In this document: positions 10,134-18,295 of the stretch, in pieces
Position numbering within the stretch: position 1 is the stretch's first letter
Layout: each line of letters starts with the position of its first letter
Source: Mycobacterium sp. 1164985.4
GTDB taxonomy: Bacteria > Actinomycetota > Actinomycetes > Mycobacteriales > Mycobacteriaceae
Direction: 5' to 3'
Length of the DNA stretch: 64,000 bases
Assembly (NCBI RefSeq): GCF_001668575.1
Contig: NZ_LZMD01000058.1
Span: forward strand, 23,398-87,397
Made by a program: the position numbers and the translations under genes
The notes under the pieces: generated by a model
Told to the model about the DNA's origin: nothing
Database searches by the model: none
What the model saw: the letters and a program-made list of their open reading frames with translations, nothing else

Positions 10134-10176
10134 TTCGGTGCACTGCTGATCGCTGTGCGATTGGTAGCGCACCGAA
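10134..10176 (+). terminator. Stem-loop after the TauD gene
   Basis: TTCGGTGC (10134-10141) pairs with GCACCGAA (10169-10176). Inside it ATCGC-TGT-GCGAT (10149-10161) forms a second stem. It lies 5 bp after the TauD stop. There is no U-run, which is common in high-GC actinobacteria. It could be a terminator or an mRNA-stabilising hairpin. Confidence 0.5.
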
Positions 10177-10234
10177 GTCGCCGGCTCGCGCGTTGACGGC
10201 GACGTGCCACTATGGAAATCTGATACCCGGATAT

Positions 10235-10249
10235 GAGAATCACGTTCTC
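10235..10249. promoter_or_regulatory. 15-bp palindrome GAGAA-N5-TTCTC (site 1)
   Basis: GAGAATCACGTTCTC has perfect 5-bp arms around five bases and sits 30 bp before the P450 start. The same pattern occurs at 26820 and, with one mismatch, at 41368; a degenerate site is at 61420. The odd-length symmetry differs from the even-length KstR box (AAC-N2-GTT). A TetR-type operator is likely. Confidence 0.6.
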
Positions 10250-10279
10250 GTCTGCTGAGATCGTCGAAACGGAGGGCGC

Positions 10280-11581
10280 ATGACCGAGGACCTCACCGAG
10301 GACATGACCAGGGTCGACTTCTTCCGGGACGGGCGCCTGACCGCCGACCCGTACCCGTTCTACGAGGCGCTGCGCAACAAGTGCCCGGTGACCCGCGAGG
10401 ACCACTACGGCGTCACGATGGTGACCGGTTGGCAGGAGGCCGTCGACGTCTACAACGACGCCGAGACGTTCTCCTCGTGCATCTCGGTGACCGGCCCGTT
10501 CCCGGGCTTCCCCGTGCCGCTGGAAGGCGACGACGTCACCGAGATCATCAAGGAGCATCGCGACGAGATCCCGTTCAGCGATCAGCTGCCGACGCTCGAC
10601 CCGCCGACGCACACCAACCACCGGGCCCTGCTGATGCGGCTGATCACGCCGAAGCGCCTCAAGGAGAACGAGGACGCGATGTGGCAGCTCGCCGACGACA
10701 TCCTCGACGACTTCCTCGCGCCGGGACAGGGCGAGTTCATCACCGGCTTCGCCGCGCCGTTCACGCTGCGGGTGATCGCCGACCTGCTCGGCGTCCCCGA
10801 GGAGGACCGCCCGGAGTTGCTCGAGCGGCTCGCCCGCGGCACGCACGGCAGCGGTCTGGGCAATGCCGACAAGACGTTGGCCAAGACGCCGCTGGAGTAC
10901 CTCTACGACGTGTTCGCCGAGTACGTCGAGGACCGCAGGCGTGAGCCGCGCGACGACGTGTTGACGGGGCTGGCCACCGCGTCGTTCCCGGACGGCACGA
11001 CACCAGAGGTGGGTGACGTCGTGCGAGTGGCCACCAATGTCTTCTCGGCCGGCCAGGAGACCACGGTGCGACTGCTGTCGACCGCGTTGAAGGTGCTCGG
11101 GGACCGGCCGGACATTCAGCGACAGCTGCGCGACGACCGCAGCCTGCTCCCGAACTTCATCGAGGAGTGCCTACGCATCGAGAGCCCGGTCAAGGGTGAC
11201 TTTCGGCTGTCGCGGGTGCCCACGACCGTCGGCGACCAACAACTCGCCGCCGGATGCACGGTCATGGTGATCAACGGTGCCGCGAACCGCGATCCGCGTC
11301 GGTTCGAGGATCCGGACACGTTCGACCCCGAGCGCAAGAACGCCCGCCAGCATCTGGCGTTCGGGCGCGGTATCCACAGCTGCCCGGGAGCGCCGTTGGC
11401 GCGGGCGGAGACGCGGGTCGGACTGGAGCGACTGTTGGACCGCACCACCGACATTCGCATCAGCGAGGCCCAGCACGGTCCGCCGGGGGAGCGTCGCTAC
11501 AACTACATTCCGACCTACATCCTGCGCGGGTTGACCGAGCTGCATCTGGAGTTCGACGTTATTTCGGGTGATGCCCGATGA
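10280..11581 (+). CDS. Cytochrome P450 (P450-1)
   Basis: A 433-residue P450. The I-helix acid-alcohol pair is in SAGQETTVRL, the K-helix ExxR in ECLR, and the heme-thiolate Cys is residue 368 in FGRGIHSCPGAPLAR. It starts at ATG 10280 after GGAGGG. The stop overlaps the ATG of a dedicated ferredoxin gene. It closely resembles the P450 at 57239, including the PKRLKENEDAMW segment. It would hydroxylate a hydrophobic pathway compound. The CYP family number cannot be assigned by eye. Confidence 0.95.
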   Translation: MTEDLTEDMTRVDFFRDGRLTADPYPFYEALRNKCPVTREDHYGVTMVTGWQEAVDVYNDAETFSSCISVTGPFPGFPVPLEGDDVTEIIKEHRDEIPFSDQLPTLDPPTHTNHRALLMRLITPKRLKENEDAMWQLADDILDDFLAPGQGEFITGFAAPFTLRVIADLLGVPEEDRPELLERLARGTHGSGLGNADKTLAKTPLEYLYDVFAEYVEDRRREPRDDVLTGLATASFPDGTTPEVGDVVRVATNVFSAGQETTVRLLSTALKVLGDRPDIQRQLRDDRSLLPNFIEECLRIESPVKGDFRLSRVPTTVGDQQLAAGCTVMVINGAANRDPRRFEDPDTFDPERKNARQHLAFGRGIHSCPGAPLARAETRVGLERLLDRTTDIRISEAQHGPPGERRYNYIPTYILRGLTELHLEFDVISGDAR

Positions 11582-11769
11582 AGGTCACCGTCGACGAAGA
11601 CCGCTGTGCGGGCCACGGGATGTGCCTGACGTTGTGCCCCGAGGTGTTCGAGCTCAACGACGACGGCTGGGCGGTCGCGAACCCCGAAGAGGTGCCGACC
11701 GAACTGGAATCGGCGGCGCGCGACGCGATCGCTAACTGCCCCGAGCGCGCAATTCGCGAAATCGACTGA
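11578..11769 (+). CDS. Ferredoxin, mycobacterial [3Fe-4S] type
   Basis: A 63-residue ferredoxin with CAGHGMC and a distal CPERAI, the C-x2-X-x2-C...CP pattern with His at the variable position. An extra Cys occurs in LTLCPEVF. ATG 11578 overlaps the P450 stop as ATGA, so it is surely the partner of P450-1. It carries electrons from a reductase to the heme. Confidence 0.93.
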   Translation: MKVTVDEDRCAGHGMCLTLCPEVFELNDDGWAVANPEEVPTELESAARDAIANCPERAIREID

Positions 11770-11786
11770 CAAAGAAGGAGACTCGA

Positions 11787-12074
11787 ATGGCGAAGGCGTA
11801 CATCCTCATCACCGAGGACGTCAAGGATCCCGAGGGGATGGCGGAGTACGGCAAGGTGGCCAGCCAGACGATGGCCAGCGCGAACCTGCTGGCGTTCGAC
11901 CAGAAGGCCGAGGTGATCGAGGGCACGTGGCACGGCACGCAGACCGTGCTGCTCGAGTTCGAGTCCGAAGAGGCGGCCAAGGCTTGGTATTACTCCGACG
12001 AGTACCAGGCCGCCGCGAAGCTGCGTCAGGCCGCCGCCGACTGCAACGGCGTCATCCTGCACGGCCTGGGCTAA
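11787..12074 (+). CDS. DUF1330-type small protein
   Basis: A 95-residue protein with the ferredoxin-like alpha/beta (dimeric barrel) pattern of DUF1330: KAYILITEDVKDPEGMAEY at the start and a later EEAAKAWYYSDEYQAAAKLR. AGAAGGAGA precedes ATG 11787. It lies 17 bp behind the ferredoxin and ends the P450 operon. Family members are small soluble dimers of unclear role. Here it may act on a P450 product (inference). Confidence 0.8.
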   Translation: MAKAYILITEDVKDPEGMAEYGKVASQTMASANLLAFDQKAEVIEGTWHGTQTVLLEFESEEAAKAWYYSDEYQAAAKLRQAAADCNGVILHGLG

Positions 12075-12085
12075 ACCCCTCTTCC

Positions 12086-12147
12086 GCGAGCAGACGTAAA
12101 CCTGCCGCCTTTTCGCGATTTTTTGGGCAGTTATACGTCTGCTCACG
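12086..12147. repeat. Inverted-repeat element, copy A
   Basis: An imperfect palindrome of about 60 bp. Left arm GAGCAGACGTA (12088-12098) pairs with TACGTCTGCTC (12134-12144), and inner CCTGCC pairs with GGGCAG. The centre has TTTTCGCGA. The arms and centre recur at 13088-13153 and 33182-33243. The stop codon of the minus-strand gene at 12143 lies inside the right arm. Confidence 0.75.
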
Positions 12148-13021
12148 CGACCGAGCGACTGCGGTCCAGCAGGGTCGCGACCCGCCGCGCGAGTTCTGAC
12201 GGTCGGTGTAGGTCGTCGATGACGATCGGAATGGTCGTCCAACCGCATTCCTGCAATCGCGCGACCTTCATCCGGTCGTGCTTGAGCGCTTCCGGCGTTG
12301 CATGCCACTGCATGCTTTCGTACTCGGCGGCCACTTTGTCGGTCGGCCAGGCGAAGTCGACGCGCCAGAGTCGCCCGCTCTTGTCGACGATCTCGTACTG
12401 CAGCTCCGGTCGAGGCAGGCCGGCGTCGATGAAGACGAGCCGCGTTTCACTCTCCAGCGGTGACTCCGCTCGTGCGTCGACATAGTCGTAGACGTCTCGG
12501 ACCTTGACGATTCCGCGACGACCTCGCTGTTCGGCAATCGCCGCGTGGAGTTCGGCGCGCGTGCAACATTCGGCGTGCAGGACGGAGTCGAGAACTGCCA
12601 GCGCACGGGGGCGCCGGACGGTTCGGGCTAGCTCGACTGCCGTCCAGGCCGGGGCAGTGGCTAGTCGTCCGTGTATGCGCTTGAGCGGAGCGCCGATTCG
12701 CTGATGGACCGCCAGCGCCTCTGAGGGCCGCATCCGCACACCGGGATCGAGGATGTGGATGCGACTGTCGTTCTCGGTGTTGAAGCCGTAAAGCTCAGCG
12801 GCGGTGTGCAGGCACGCGACGATTCTCTTACCGGAGATGACGTCGAGGGCCGCGAGGCGGTCGAGTGTCGTCGGCGGATGTTGGGCGTACACGCCGTGCC
12901 ACACGCGGATCACCCTTCCGTCCCTGACGCGTCTGGCGAGCGTGCGGTACGACATCACGTCGAGTAGTTGGCGGGTCGTCGCCAAACCGTCATTCGCGGC
13001 GAACACATCGTCCAAGCGCAC
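12143..13021 (-). CDS. AbiEi-antitoxin-like / DUF559 endonuclease-fold protein
   Basis: A 292-residue protein. The N-terminus (about 10-60) has the winged-helix start of AbiEi-type antitoxins (GLATTRQLL, GVYAQHP). The C-terminal third has a DUF559/Vsr-like nuclease fold: an acidic site in DFAWPTDKVAAEYES, QWH, then GWTTIPI. No toxin (AbiEii) gene is adjacent, so it is probably a solitary family member, which mycobacteria often carry. It has no link to catabolism and is bracketed by two copies of the 60-bp inverted repeat, so it may be an inserted unit (inference). Copy A provides its stop codon. Confidence 0.85.
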   Translation of the reverse strand: MRLDDVFAANDGLATTRQLLDVMSYRTLARRVRDGRVIRVWHGVYAQHPPTTLDRLAALDVISGKRIVACLHTAAELYGFNTENDSRIHILDPGVRMRPSEALAVHQRIGAPLKRIHGRLATAPAWTAVELARTVRRPRALAVLDSVLHAECCTRAELHAAIAEQRGRRGIVKVRDVYDYVDARAESPLESETRLVFIDAGLPRPELQYEIVDKSGRLWRVDFAWPTDKVAAEYESMQWHATPEALKHDRMKVARLQECGWTTIPIVIDDLHRPSELARRVATLLDRSRSVA

Positions 13022-13087
13022 CAGTCGATCATCGAACGGCTCGCGGGGTCAGAGCGACGTTAGTGCGTACGCCTGTGGATAACTTCC

Positions 13088-13153
13088 TTCGCGAGCAGAC
13101 GCGAACCTGCCGCTTTTCCGCGAATTTCGGGCAGTTTTACGTCTGCTCGCGAA
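13088..13153. repeat. Inverted-repeat element, copy B
   Basis: TTCGCGAGCAGACG (from 13088) pairs with CGTCTGCTCGCGAA (ending 13153). The interior holds CCTGCCGCTTTTCCGCG and GGGCAGTTTTA. It lies between the DUF559-type gene start and the convergent-side hydrolase end. It could fold as a strong hairpin, but its sequence conservation shows it is a dispersed repeat family. Confidence 0.8.
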
Positions 13154-13162
13154 AAAAGGGGA

Positions 13163-13939
13163 CTAGTGCGGGCGCAGGGGGCCGGTCGGCTTCGTCGCGG
13201 TGGCATGCACCAGTAGCTCGGCCAACTCGCGCGGCCGGGACAGAAACGGCGAGTGCGACCTGTCGATGGTCAGCTGCTCGACGCCGAGCCGACGCGTCAC
13301 CGTGTCGGCGAGCCAGCGCGGCATCGACTGATCCTGCAGGCAGCGAATGAAACTGCGGGGGAGGTCGGCTTCCCAGAACCGCGGGACGGACACCGGAGTC
13401 ACGGTGGTGTCGCCGAACCGTTCGGGGCCCAGCCGCTCGAACGCCCAGCGCGCGGTGGACTCGTCGCAGTCGTGGTAGAAGTACTTCCACGCACCCTCGA
13501 AGTCGGCGAACCACATCGCACCGTCATCGTCGAACGTCAAGTAGCCCAACATCTCTCCGACATCGGCGTCGAAGTCGTCACCGAGTTCCTCGGCGTCGTC
13601 ACGCATCGCCATGGCCTCCGGATAGGTGCGACCTTCGCGGGGGAGCGCCGCCGCGAGATAGATGATGTGAGCGACCAGTTCGGGTGCGGCGTCGGCGGCT
13701 AGCGTGGCGTCGAAGCCGCCGCCGGAGTGGCCGACCAGCACGCTCTTGTCCGAGCCGGCCCGCAGCGCCGCGACGATGGCGTCGCGGCGGTTCGCCAGCG
13801 TCGACTCCTCGCCGACTCGTGTGCCGTGACCGGGTAGGTCCACCGCGACCGCCTCGTGGCCCAATCCCGTCAACTCGTCGATTGTGCGCTCCCAGCACCA
13901 CGCGGCGTGAAAACCGCCGTGCACGAAGACGAATCGCAT
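13163..13939 (-). CDS. Alpha/beta hydrolase
   Basis: A 258-residue alpha/beta hydrolase of the short esterase/hydroxynitrile-lyase-like group. VFVHGGFHAAWCW forms the oxyanion region, GHSGGG carries the nucleophile Ser, and the late His is in RSHSPFLSRP. The frame continues upstream, but ATG 13939 overlaps the P450-2 stop as TGATG, which fixes the start. It ends the P450/ferredoxin operon. It may hydrolyse an ester or lactone produced by oxidation (inference). Confidence 0.88.
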   Translation of the reverse strand: MRFVFVHGGFHAAWCWERTIDELTGLGHEAVAVDLPGHGTRVGEESTLANRRDAIVAALRAGSDKSVLVGHSGGGFDATLAADAAPELVAHIIYLAAALPREGRTYPEAMAMRDDAEELGDDFDADVGEMLGYLTFDDDGAMWFADFEGAWKYFYHDCDESTARWAFERLGPERFGDTTVTPVSVPRFWEADLPRSFIRCLQDQSMPRWLADTVTRRLGVEQLTIDRSHSPFLSRPRELAELLVHATATKPTGPLRPH

Positions 13940-15144
13940 CAGTCCGTTACTCGTACTGGGACGTGCGACCATCCCGCGACATTCTGCATCGCCACCCGCC
14001 GGCAGTCATCCCACAGCACCTCGTAGTGGGGGATCAGGTCGAGCAGCCGCTCCAGCGCAACCGCCGTCTCCATCCGCGCCAAGGCCGCCCCCAGGCAGCT
14101 GTGTATGCCGTACCCGAAGCCGAGATTCTGCGCCTCGGTGCGGTTGCGGTCGATGTCGAACGTGTCGGGATCGGTGAAGGCCTCCGGATCGCGGTGTGCG
14201 GAGGCCTGCAACAGGAACACCGGCTTGCCCTCGGGGATCGTCACACCGTGCAGGGTGACCTCGCGCATCGACCGCCGCACGTTGTAGTGCACCGGCGGTT
14301 CGTACCGCAACAGTTCCTCCACCGCGGCGGGAATCTTGCTGCGGTCGTCGAGCAGCTTCTGCCATTGCTCGGGATGGCGTGCGAAGGTCACCGCCGCGTT
14401 GCCCACCAGCTTGGTCACCGTCTCGGCGCCGGCCCCTCCGAGAAGCGTTGCGAATCCCGCAATCTCGAAGTCGTCGAGCGACTCCTTCTGGCCGTCCTCG
14501 CGGGTGATCTCCGCGGCGATCAGGCGGCTGAACATGTCGTCCTGCGGGTGGGCCCGACGCTCCTGGATCAACTGGTAGTACAGCCCCATGGCCTCGGCGA
14601 TGGCCTGCATGCCCTCCTCGGACATGTCGACCTGGCCGGGCTCACGGTGCAGCGATGTGTCCACCCACTCCCGGACCTGCTGGCGGTGTTGCTCTGGCAC
14701 ACCGAGCATCTGGGTGATCACCTCGACCGGGAAGAACGCCGAGAAGTCGGCGACGATGTCGAAGTGCTTGGGGTCGGCCTTGGCGATGTAGCGGTCGATG
14801 GTGTCGGTCACCATCGGTCGCATCGCCTCGATCGCACGAGGCGTGAACACCTTGTTCACCAGGCTGCGCATGTGACGGTGCTCGGGCGGATCCATCAGGA
14901 TGATCATCTTGGCGACGATCGGTTCATCGGCCCGTATCGTCGACAGATCCAGGCCGTAGGCCGAGGAGTAGGTGGCGAAATCCTTGTACGCCGCCGCGAC
15001 GTCCTCATGGCGCGACAGCGCGTAGAAGTCGTGCTCCTCGCTGTAGTAGACCGGCGCTTCCTCCCGCAGGCGGCGGTAGATCTCCCACGGCCCGTCGAAG
15101 TATTCCTGCGAAAACGGATCGAAGACGACTTTCGACGTCGTCAT
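13939..15144 (-). CDS. Cytochrome P450 (P450-2)
   Basis: A 401-residue P450 with GGAGAETVTKL in the I-helix, EELLRY (ExxR), and heme Cys350 in FGYGIHSCLGAALAR. It starts at ATG 15144, overlapping the ferredoxin stop as ATGA. The extra in-frame upstream codons lie in the ferredoxin gene. It is a clear sister of P450-3 at 15370 (shared FDPxSQEfFD N-terminus and PPEHRHMRSL), so the pair arose by tandem duplication with the ferredoxin between them. Confidence 0.95.
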   Translation of the reverse strand: MTTSKVVFDPFSQEYFDGPWEIYRRLREEAPVYYSEEHDFYALSRHEDVAAAYKDFATYSSAYGLDLSTIRADEPIVAKMIILMDPPEHRHMRSLVNKVFTPRAIEAMRPMVTDTIDRYIAKADPKHFDIVADFSAFFPVEVITQMLGVPEQHRQQVREWVDTSLHREPGQVDMSEEGMQAIAEAMGLYYQLIQERRAHPQDDMFSRLIAAEITREDGQKESLDDFEIAGFATLLGGAGAETVTKLVGNAAVTFARHPEQWQKLLDDRSKIPAAVEELLRYEPPVHYNVRRSMREVTLHGVTIPEGKPVFLLQASAHRDPEAFTDPDTFDIDRNRTEAQNLGFGYGIHSCLGAALARMETAVALERLLDLIPHYEVLWDDCRRVAMQNVAGWSHVPVRVTD

Positions 15145-15341
15145 GCGTCTTCGATCGAGATCGCCTGACGTGGGCACTGGCGCACGGCTTCTCGGACCTG
15201 CTGCTCGTTCTCCGGCGTCACTTCTTCCTGCAGGACGTGCAGGTAGTCCTGGTCGTCGAGATCGAACACCTCGGGGATGATGCCCATGCACACCCCGTTA
15301 CTCTCGCAGAGCCCGAAGTCGACGATGATCTTCTGCGTCAT
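15141..15341 (-). CDS. Ferredoxin, [3Fe-4S] type
   Basis: A 66-residue ferredoxin with CESNGVC and a distal CPRQAI. The variable cluster position is Asn. GGAGGGGG precedes ATG 15341. It lies between P450-3 and P450-2 and can serve either. The late stop overlaps the P450-2 start. Confidence 0.93.
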   Translation of the reverse strand: MTQKIIVDFGLCESNGVCMGIIPEVFDLDDQDYLHVLQEEVTPENEQQVREAVRQCPRQAISIEDA

Positions 15342-15369
15342 ATGCGATCCCCCTCCGCTTCTCGCTGGG

Positions 15370-16572
15370 TCACTTGAGCACTCTCACGGGGACGTTGTGG
15401 TATCCGGCCACGTTCTGCATGTGCACGCGCTCCAGGCCGTCGAAGTCGACCTCGTAGCGCGGCATGAAATCGAGCAGGTGCTCGAGCGCGATCGTGGTCT
15501 CCAGCCGGGCCAGCGCGGCGCCCAGGCAGCTGTGGATGCCGTAGCCGAGACCGAGATTCGGCGACTGCGTGCGATCCCGGGTGATGTCGAACGTCTCGGC
15601 GTTGTCGAAGGCACGCGGGTCGCGGTTGGCGGCCGCCTTCATCAGGAACACCGGCTTGTGCGCCGGGATGGTGCCGCTGGGCACCTCGGCCTCTTTGAGC
15701 GTGTAGCGCACGTTGTACTGCACCGGGCCGACGTAGCGCAGCAGCTCCTCGACGGCGGCGGGGACGAGGCTGCGGTCGTCGAGCAGCATCTGCCACTGCT
15801 CCGGATGACGGGCGAACTCCACCACCGCGCTGCCGACGAGCTTGGTGACCGTCTCGGCACCGGCCCCGCCCAGCAGCGCGAGGAACCCGGTGATCTCCAG
15901 ATCGTCGAGTTTGCGCATCTCACCGTTCTCGCCGGGAATCTCCGCGGCGATCAGGCGGCCGATCATGTCCTCCTGCGGGTTCTGCCGCCGCTCCTGCACC
16001 AGCCCGTAGTAGTACACGCCCGAGTCGATGTTGGCCTGCATGTTCTCTTCGGAGAGCTCCAACTGGCCGGGTTTGCGCTCGAGACCCTTGTCGATCCAGC
16101 GCCGGACCTGTTGACGGAACTCCTCAGGCACCCCGGCCATCCGGGTGATCACCTCGACCGGGAACGGACCCGAGAAATCCTGTACGACATCGAAATTGTC
16201 GGGATTGACCTGTGCGAGGTACTGCTCGACGAGTTCGGTGATGGTCTCGCGCTGCGACTGGATGGCTCGCGGCGTGAACGCCTTGTTGAGCAGGCTGCGC
16301 ATGTGGCGGTGCTCGGGCGGATCCATGAAGATGATCGACTTGTGCGGGCCCTCTTCGCTGCGGACCATGGCCAGGTCGCACCCGCGAGACGAGGAGAACG
16401 ACTCGTGGTCCTTGAGCGCCGCGGCGACGTCGGCGTGCCGGGTCAGCGCGTAGAAGTCTTCTTCCTCGTCGTAGTAGATCGGCGCTTCGTCCCGCATCCG
16501 TTGGTAGATCTCGTACGGGTTGTCGAAGAACTCCTGCGACACGGGGTCGAACACGAGCTTGGGCTTGGTCAT
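15370..16572 (-). CDS. Cytochrome P450 (P450-3)
   Basis: A 400-residue P450, first gene of the operon running to 13163. It shows GGAGAETVTKL, EELLRY (ExxR) and heme Cys349 in LGYGIHSCLGAALAR. ATG 16572 has GAGGAG upstream. Its close similarity to P450-2 suggests the same substrate class, perhaps hydroxylation at two positions or of two successive intermediates. Confidence 0.95.
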   Translation of the reverse strand: MTKPKLVFDPVSQEFFDNPYEIYQRMRDEAPIYYDEEEDFYALTRHADVAAALKDHESFSSSRGCDLAMVRSEEGPHKSIIFMDPPEHRHMRSLLNKAFTPRAIQSQRETITELVEQYLAQVNPDNFDVVQDFSGPFPVEVITRMAGVPEEFRQQVRRWIDKGLERKPGQLELSEENMQANIDSGVYYYGLVQERRQNPQEDMIGRLIAAEIPGENGEMRKLDDLEITGFLALLGGAGAETVTKLVGSAVVEFARHPEQWQMLLDDRSLVPAAVEELLRYVGPVQYNVRYTLKEAEVPSGTIPAHKPVFLMKAAANRDPRAFDNAETFDITRDRTQSPNLGLGYGIHSCLGAALARLETTIALEHLLDFMPRYEVDFDGLERVHMQNVAGYHNVPVRVLK

Positions 16573-16607
16573 GGTCTCCTCTTTCGCGGCGGGCTGACGA
16601 CCGCTTC

Positions 16608-16635
16608 CGTTACGCGAGGGCGCAATAATGTAACG
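16608..16635. promoter_or_regulatory. Inverted repeat upstream of P450-3
   Basis: CGTTAC (16608-16613) and GTAACG (16630-16635) flank 16 bp. On the minus strand a TACATT hexamer, a possible -10, overlaps the promoter-distal arm. It lies 36 bp before the P450-3 start codon. It may be an operator; short arms make it uncertain. Confidence 0.35.
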
Positions 16636-16685
16636 CCTCTAGTATGCCTCACCGGATGCCTCCTGGTAAGGGGAATCGCCGCTGT

Positions 16686-17480
16686 TTATGGCCGGATTCC
16701 TGCATTTATGACCTCGTCCAGCAGACCGAGGTCGCTGCCCAGTTCACTCGCGGTCTGTCGCACGACGGCGACGTCCTTGCCGATGAACTCGCCGACGTCG
16801 GTGACGAACCCTCTGACCGAGCCGCGCCCGGCGATGAACTCGCCGACCCGGCTGGATCCGCTGCCGTGGGTGAGCGACTCGAGCAGGTCGCCCTCGGCAA
16901 CGCCGAGCCGGGCGCCGAGGTCCACGGCGATCTGCAGCAGCCCGATCTGGGCCGCGAACAGGCTGTTGTTGACCAGCTTGACGGCCTGACCCGCGCCGAG
17001 TTCGCCGACGTGCAGGATCGGGTCGCCGTAGCTTGCCAACACCGGACGCACCTTGGCGACCGCCTGGTCGGCGCCGCCGACGAACAGGGTCACCTCACCG
17101 GCCGCGATGTTGTGCGGGCCGCCGCTGACCGGCGCGTCGACCACATCGATGTCCGGGAAATCGGCCGCCAGCATGCGCGCGGTGGCCGGGCTGCCGGTCG
17201 TATGGATCAGCAGCGCGCCCCCAGGGCGAATGACCGCCGCCAAACCGTCGGTCAGGCACACCTGCCGAACCTGTTCGTCGGTGAACACACAGACGACGAC
17301 GACGTCGGCATCGTCGGCGACATCGGTAACACGGGCGACGGGTTCTGCGCCGATGTCACGGATCGCTGCGCTCTTGTCATCGGTTCTGGCGAGCGCGCGC
17401 ACCTGGTGCCCGGACTCCACGAGGCGACGCACCATCGGCGCGCCCATGCGCCCCGCCCCGACGAAGCCGACTCGCGTCAC
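16686..17480 (-). CDS. NAD(P)-dependent beta-hydroxyacid dehydrogenase (copy 1)
   Basis: A 264-residue protein of the 3-hydroxyisobutyrate/6-phosphogluconate dehydrogenase family. The Rossmann motif is GFVGAGRMG, the substrate loop is DAPVSGGPHNIAAG, and the catalytic Lys is in KLVNNSLFA. GTG 17480 overlaps the previous stop as GTGA. It ends the six-gene minus operon from 22431. It would oxidise a beta-hydroxy acid or reduce an aldehyde. It resembles its upstream neighbour. Confidence 0.9.
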   Translation of the reverse strand: MTRVGFVGAGRMGAPMVRRLVESGHQVRALARTDDKSAAIRDIGAEPVARVTDVADDADVVVVCVFTDEQVRQVCLTDGLAAVIRPGGALLIHTTGSPATARMLAADFPDIDVVDAPVSGGPHNIAAGEVTLFVGGADQAVAKVRPVLASYGDPILHVGELGAGQAVKLVNNSLFAAQIGLLQIAVDLGARLGVAEGDLLESLTHGSGSSRVGEFIAGRGSVRGFVTDVGEFIGKDVAVVRQTASELGSDLGLLDEVINAGIRP

Positions 17481-18295
17481 CGCGGGTGATCCATGTTCTC
17501 CAGCGCCGTATCGGCCACCGTGAACACCGAACCCTCCGGCACCGACGCGGTGGCCGCGATGCTGGCCGCATGCCGAACGTCCTTCTGCAGCAACGCGCCT
17601 GCGATCGGTGCGAGTCCCTCGACCGTGCCGCCGAACACCGCAATGCTGCCCAGCGCCTTGCTGGTGGCCGAGCCGCCGTTGAGCACCTCGGCCAGGCGCA
17701 CACGCGGAATGCCCAGCGACTCACCGAGATCGAGTGTGCTCAGTGCACTGCCCAGGTTGGCGGTGAACAGCAGGTTGTTGAGGATCTTGGTGACCTGCCC
17801 GCTGCCCAGCGGGCCGAGGTGCACGATCGGATCGGCGTAGGTCGCGAACACCGGGCGGCAGCGTTCGACCACATCCTCCTCGCCGCCCACCATCACCAGC
17901 AGTTTGCCTTCCTCGACGGCGGGCCCGCCACCGCTGACCGGTGCATCGATGACCGAAAGGCCCTGTTTGGCAGCGACTTCGGCGATCTCCTTACACGTGT
18001 CGGGGTGCACGGTGCTGTGAATGGCGATGACGCCGCCGGAGGCCAGGCCGGCGAGCACACCGGACTCACCGTTGAGCACCTCGTGCACGTCGTCGTCGCC
18101 GACCACACAGAGGCAGACCAGATCGCTGGCCGCGGCCAACTCCGCAGGCGTGCCCGCGGTCTTGGCGGCCGTGCCTGCGTACGGTTCGAGGCTGGCCGTC
18201 CGTCGAGCCCACAGTGTGGTCTCGAAACCGCCTTCGACGATCCGGCGGGCCATCGGCCCGCCCTGGCTGCCCAGCCCGATGAATCCGACGCGCAT
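17477..18295 (-). CDS. NAD(P)-dependent beta-hydroxyacid dehydrogenase (copy 2)
   Basis: A 272-residue paralog of the next gene, with GFIGLGSQGGPMA, DAPVSGGGPAVEEG and the catalytic Lys in KILNNLLFT. I chose ATG 18295, which overlaps the preceding stop as TGATG. Long in-frame upstream sequence belongs to a neighbour. Two such dehydrogenases in tandem suggest either a heteromer or successive beta-hydroxy acid oxidations. Confidence 0.9.
   Translation of the reverse strand: MRVGFIGLGSQGGPMARRIVEGGFETTLWARRTASLEPYAGTAAKTAGTPAELAAASDLVCLCVVGDDDVHEVLNGESGVLAGLASGGVIAIHSTVHPDTCKEIAEVAAKQGLSVIDAPVSGGGPAVEEGKLLVMVGGEEDVVERCRPVFATYADPIVHLGPLGSGQVTKILNNLLFTANLGSALSTLDLGESLGIPRVRLAEVLNGGSATSKALGSIAVFGGTVEGLAPIAGALLQKDVRHAASIAATASVPEGSVFTVADTALENMDHPR

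Noticed and set aside
10235..10249. KstR box at the GAGAA-N5-TTCTC palindrome
   Set aside because: KstR sites have AAC-N2-GTT with even spacing. These sites have odd-length symmetry, so the match fails.
12086..13153. CRISPR array or insertion sequence
   Set aside because: Only two repeat copies 1 kb apart with a whole gene between them, no spacers, no transposase and no target duplication seen.
13684..15168. Plus-strand frame of 494 codons
   Set aside because: Antisense to P450-2, which shows all P450 motifs; no recognisable domain in the plus frame.
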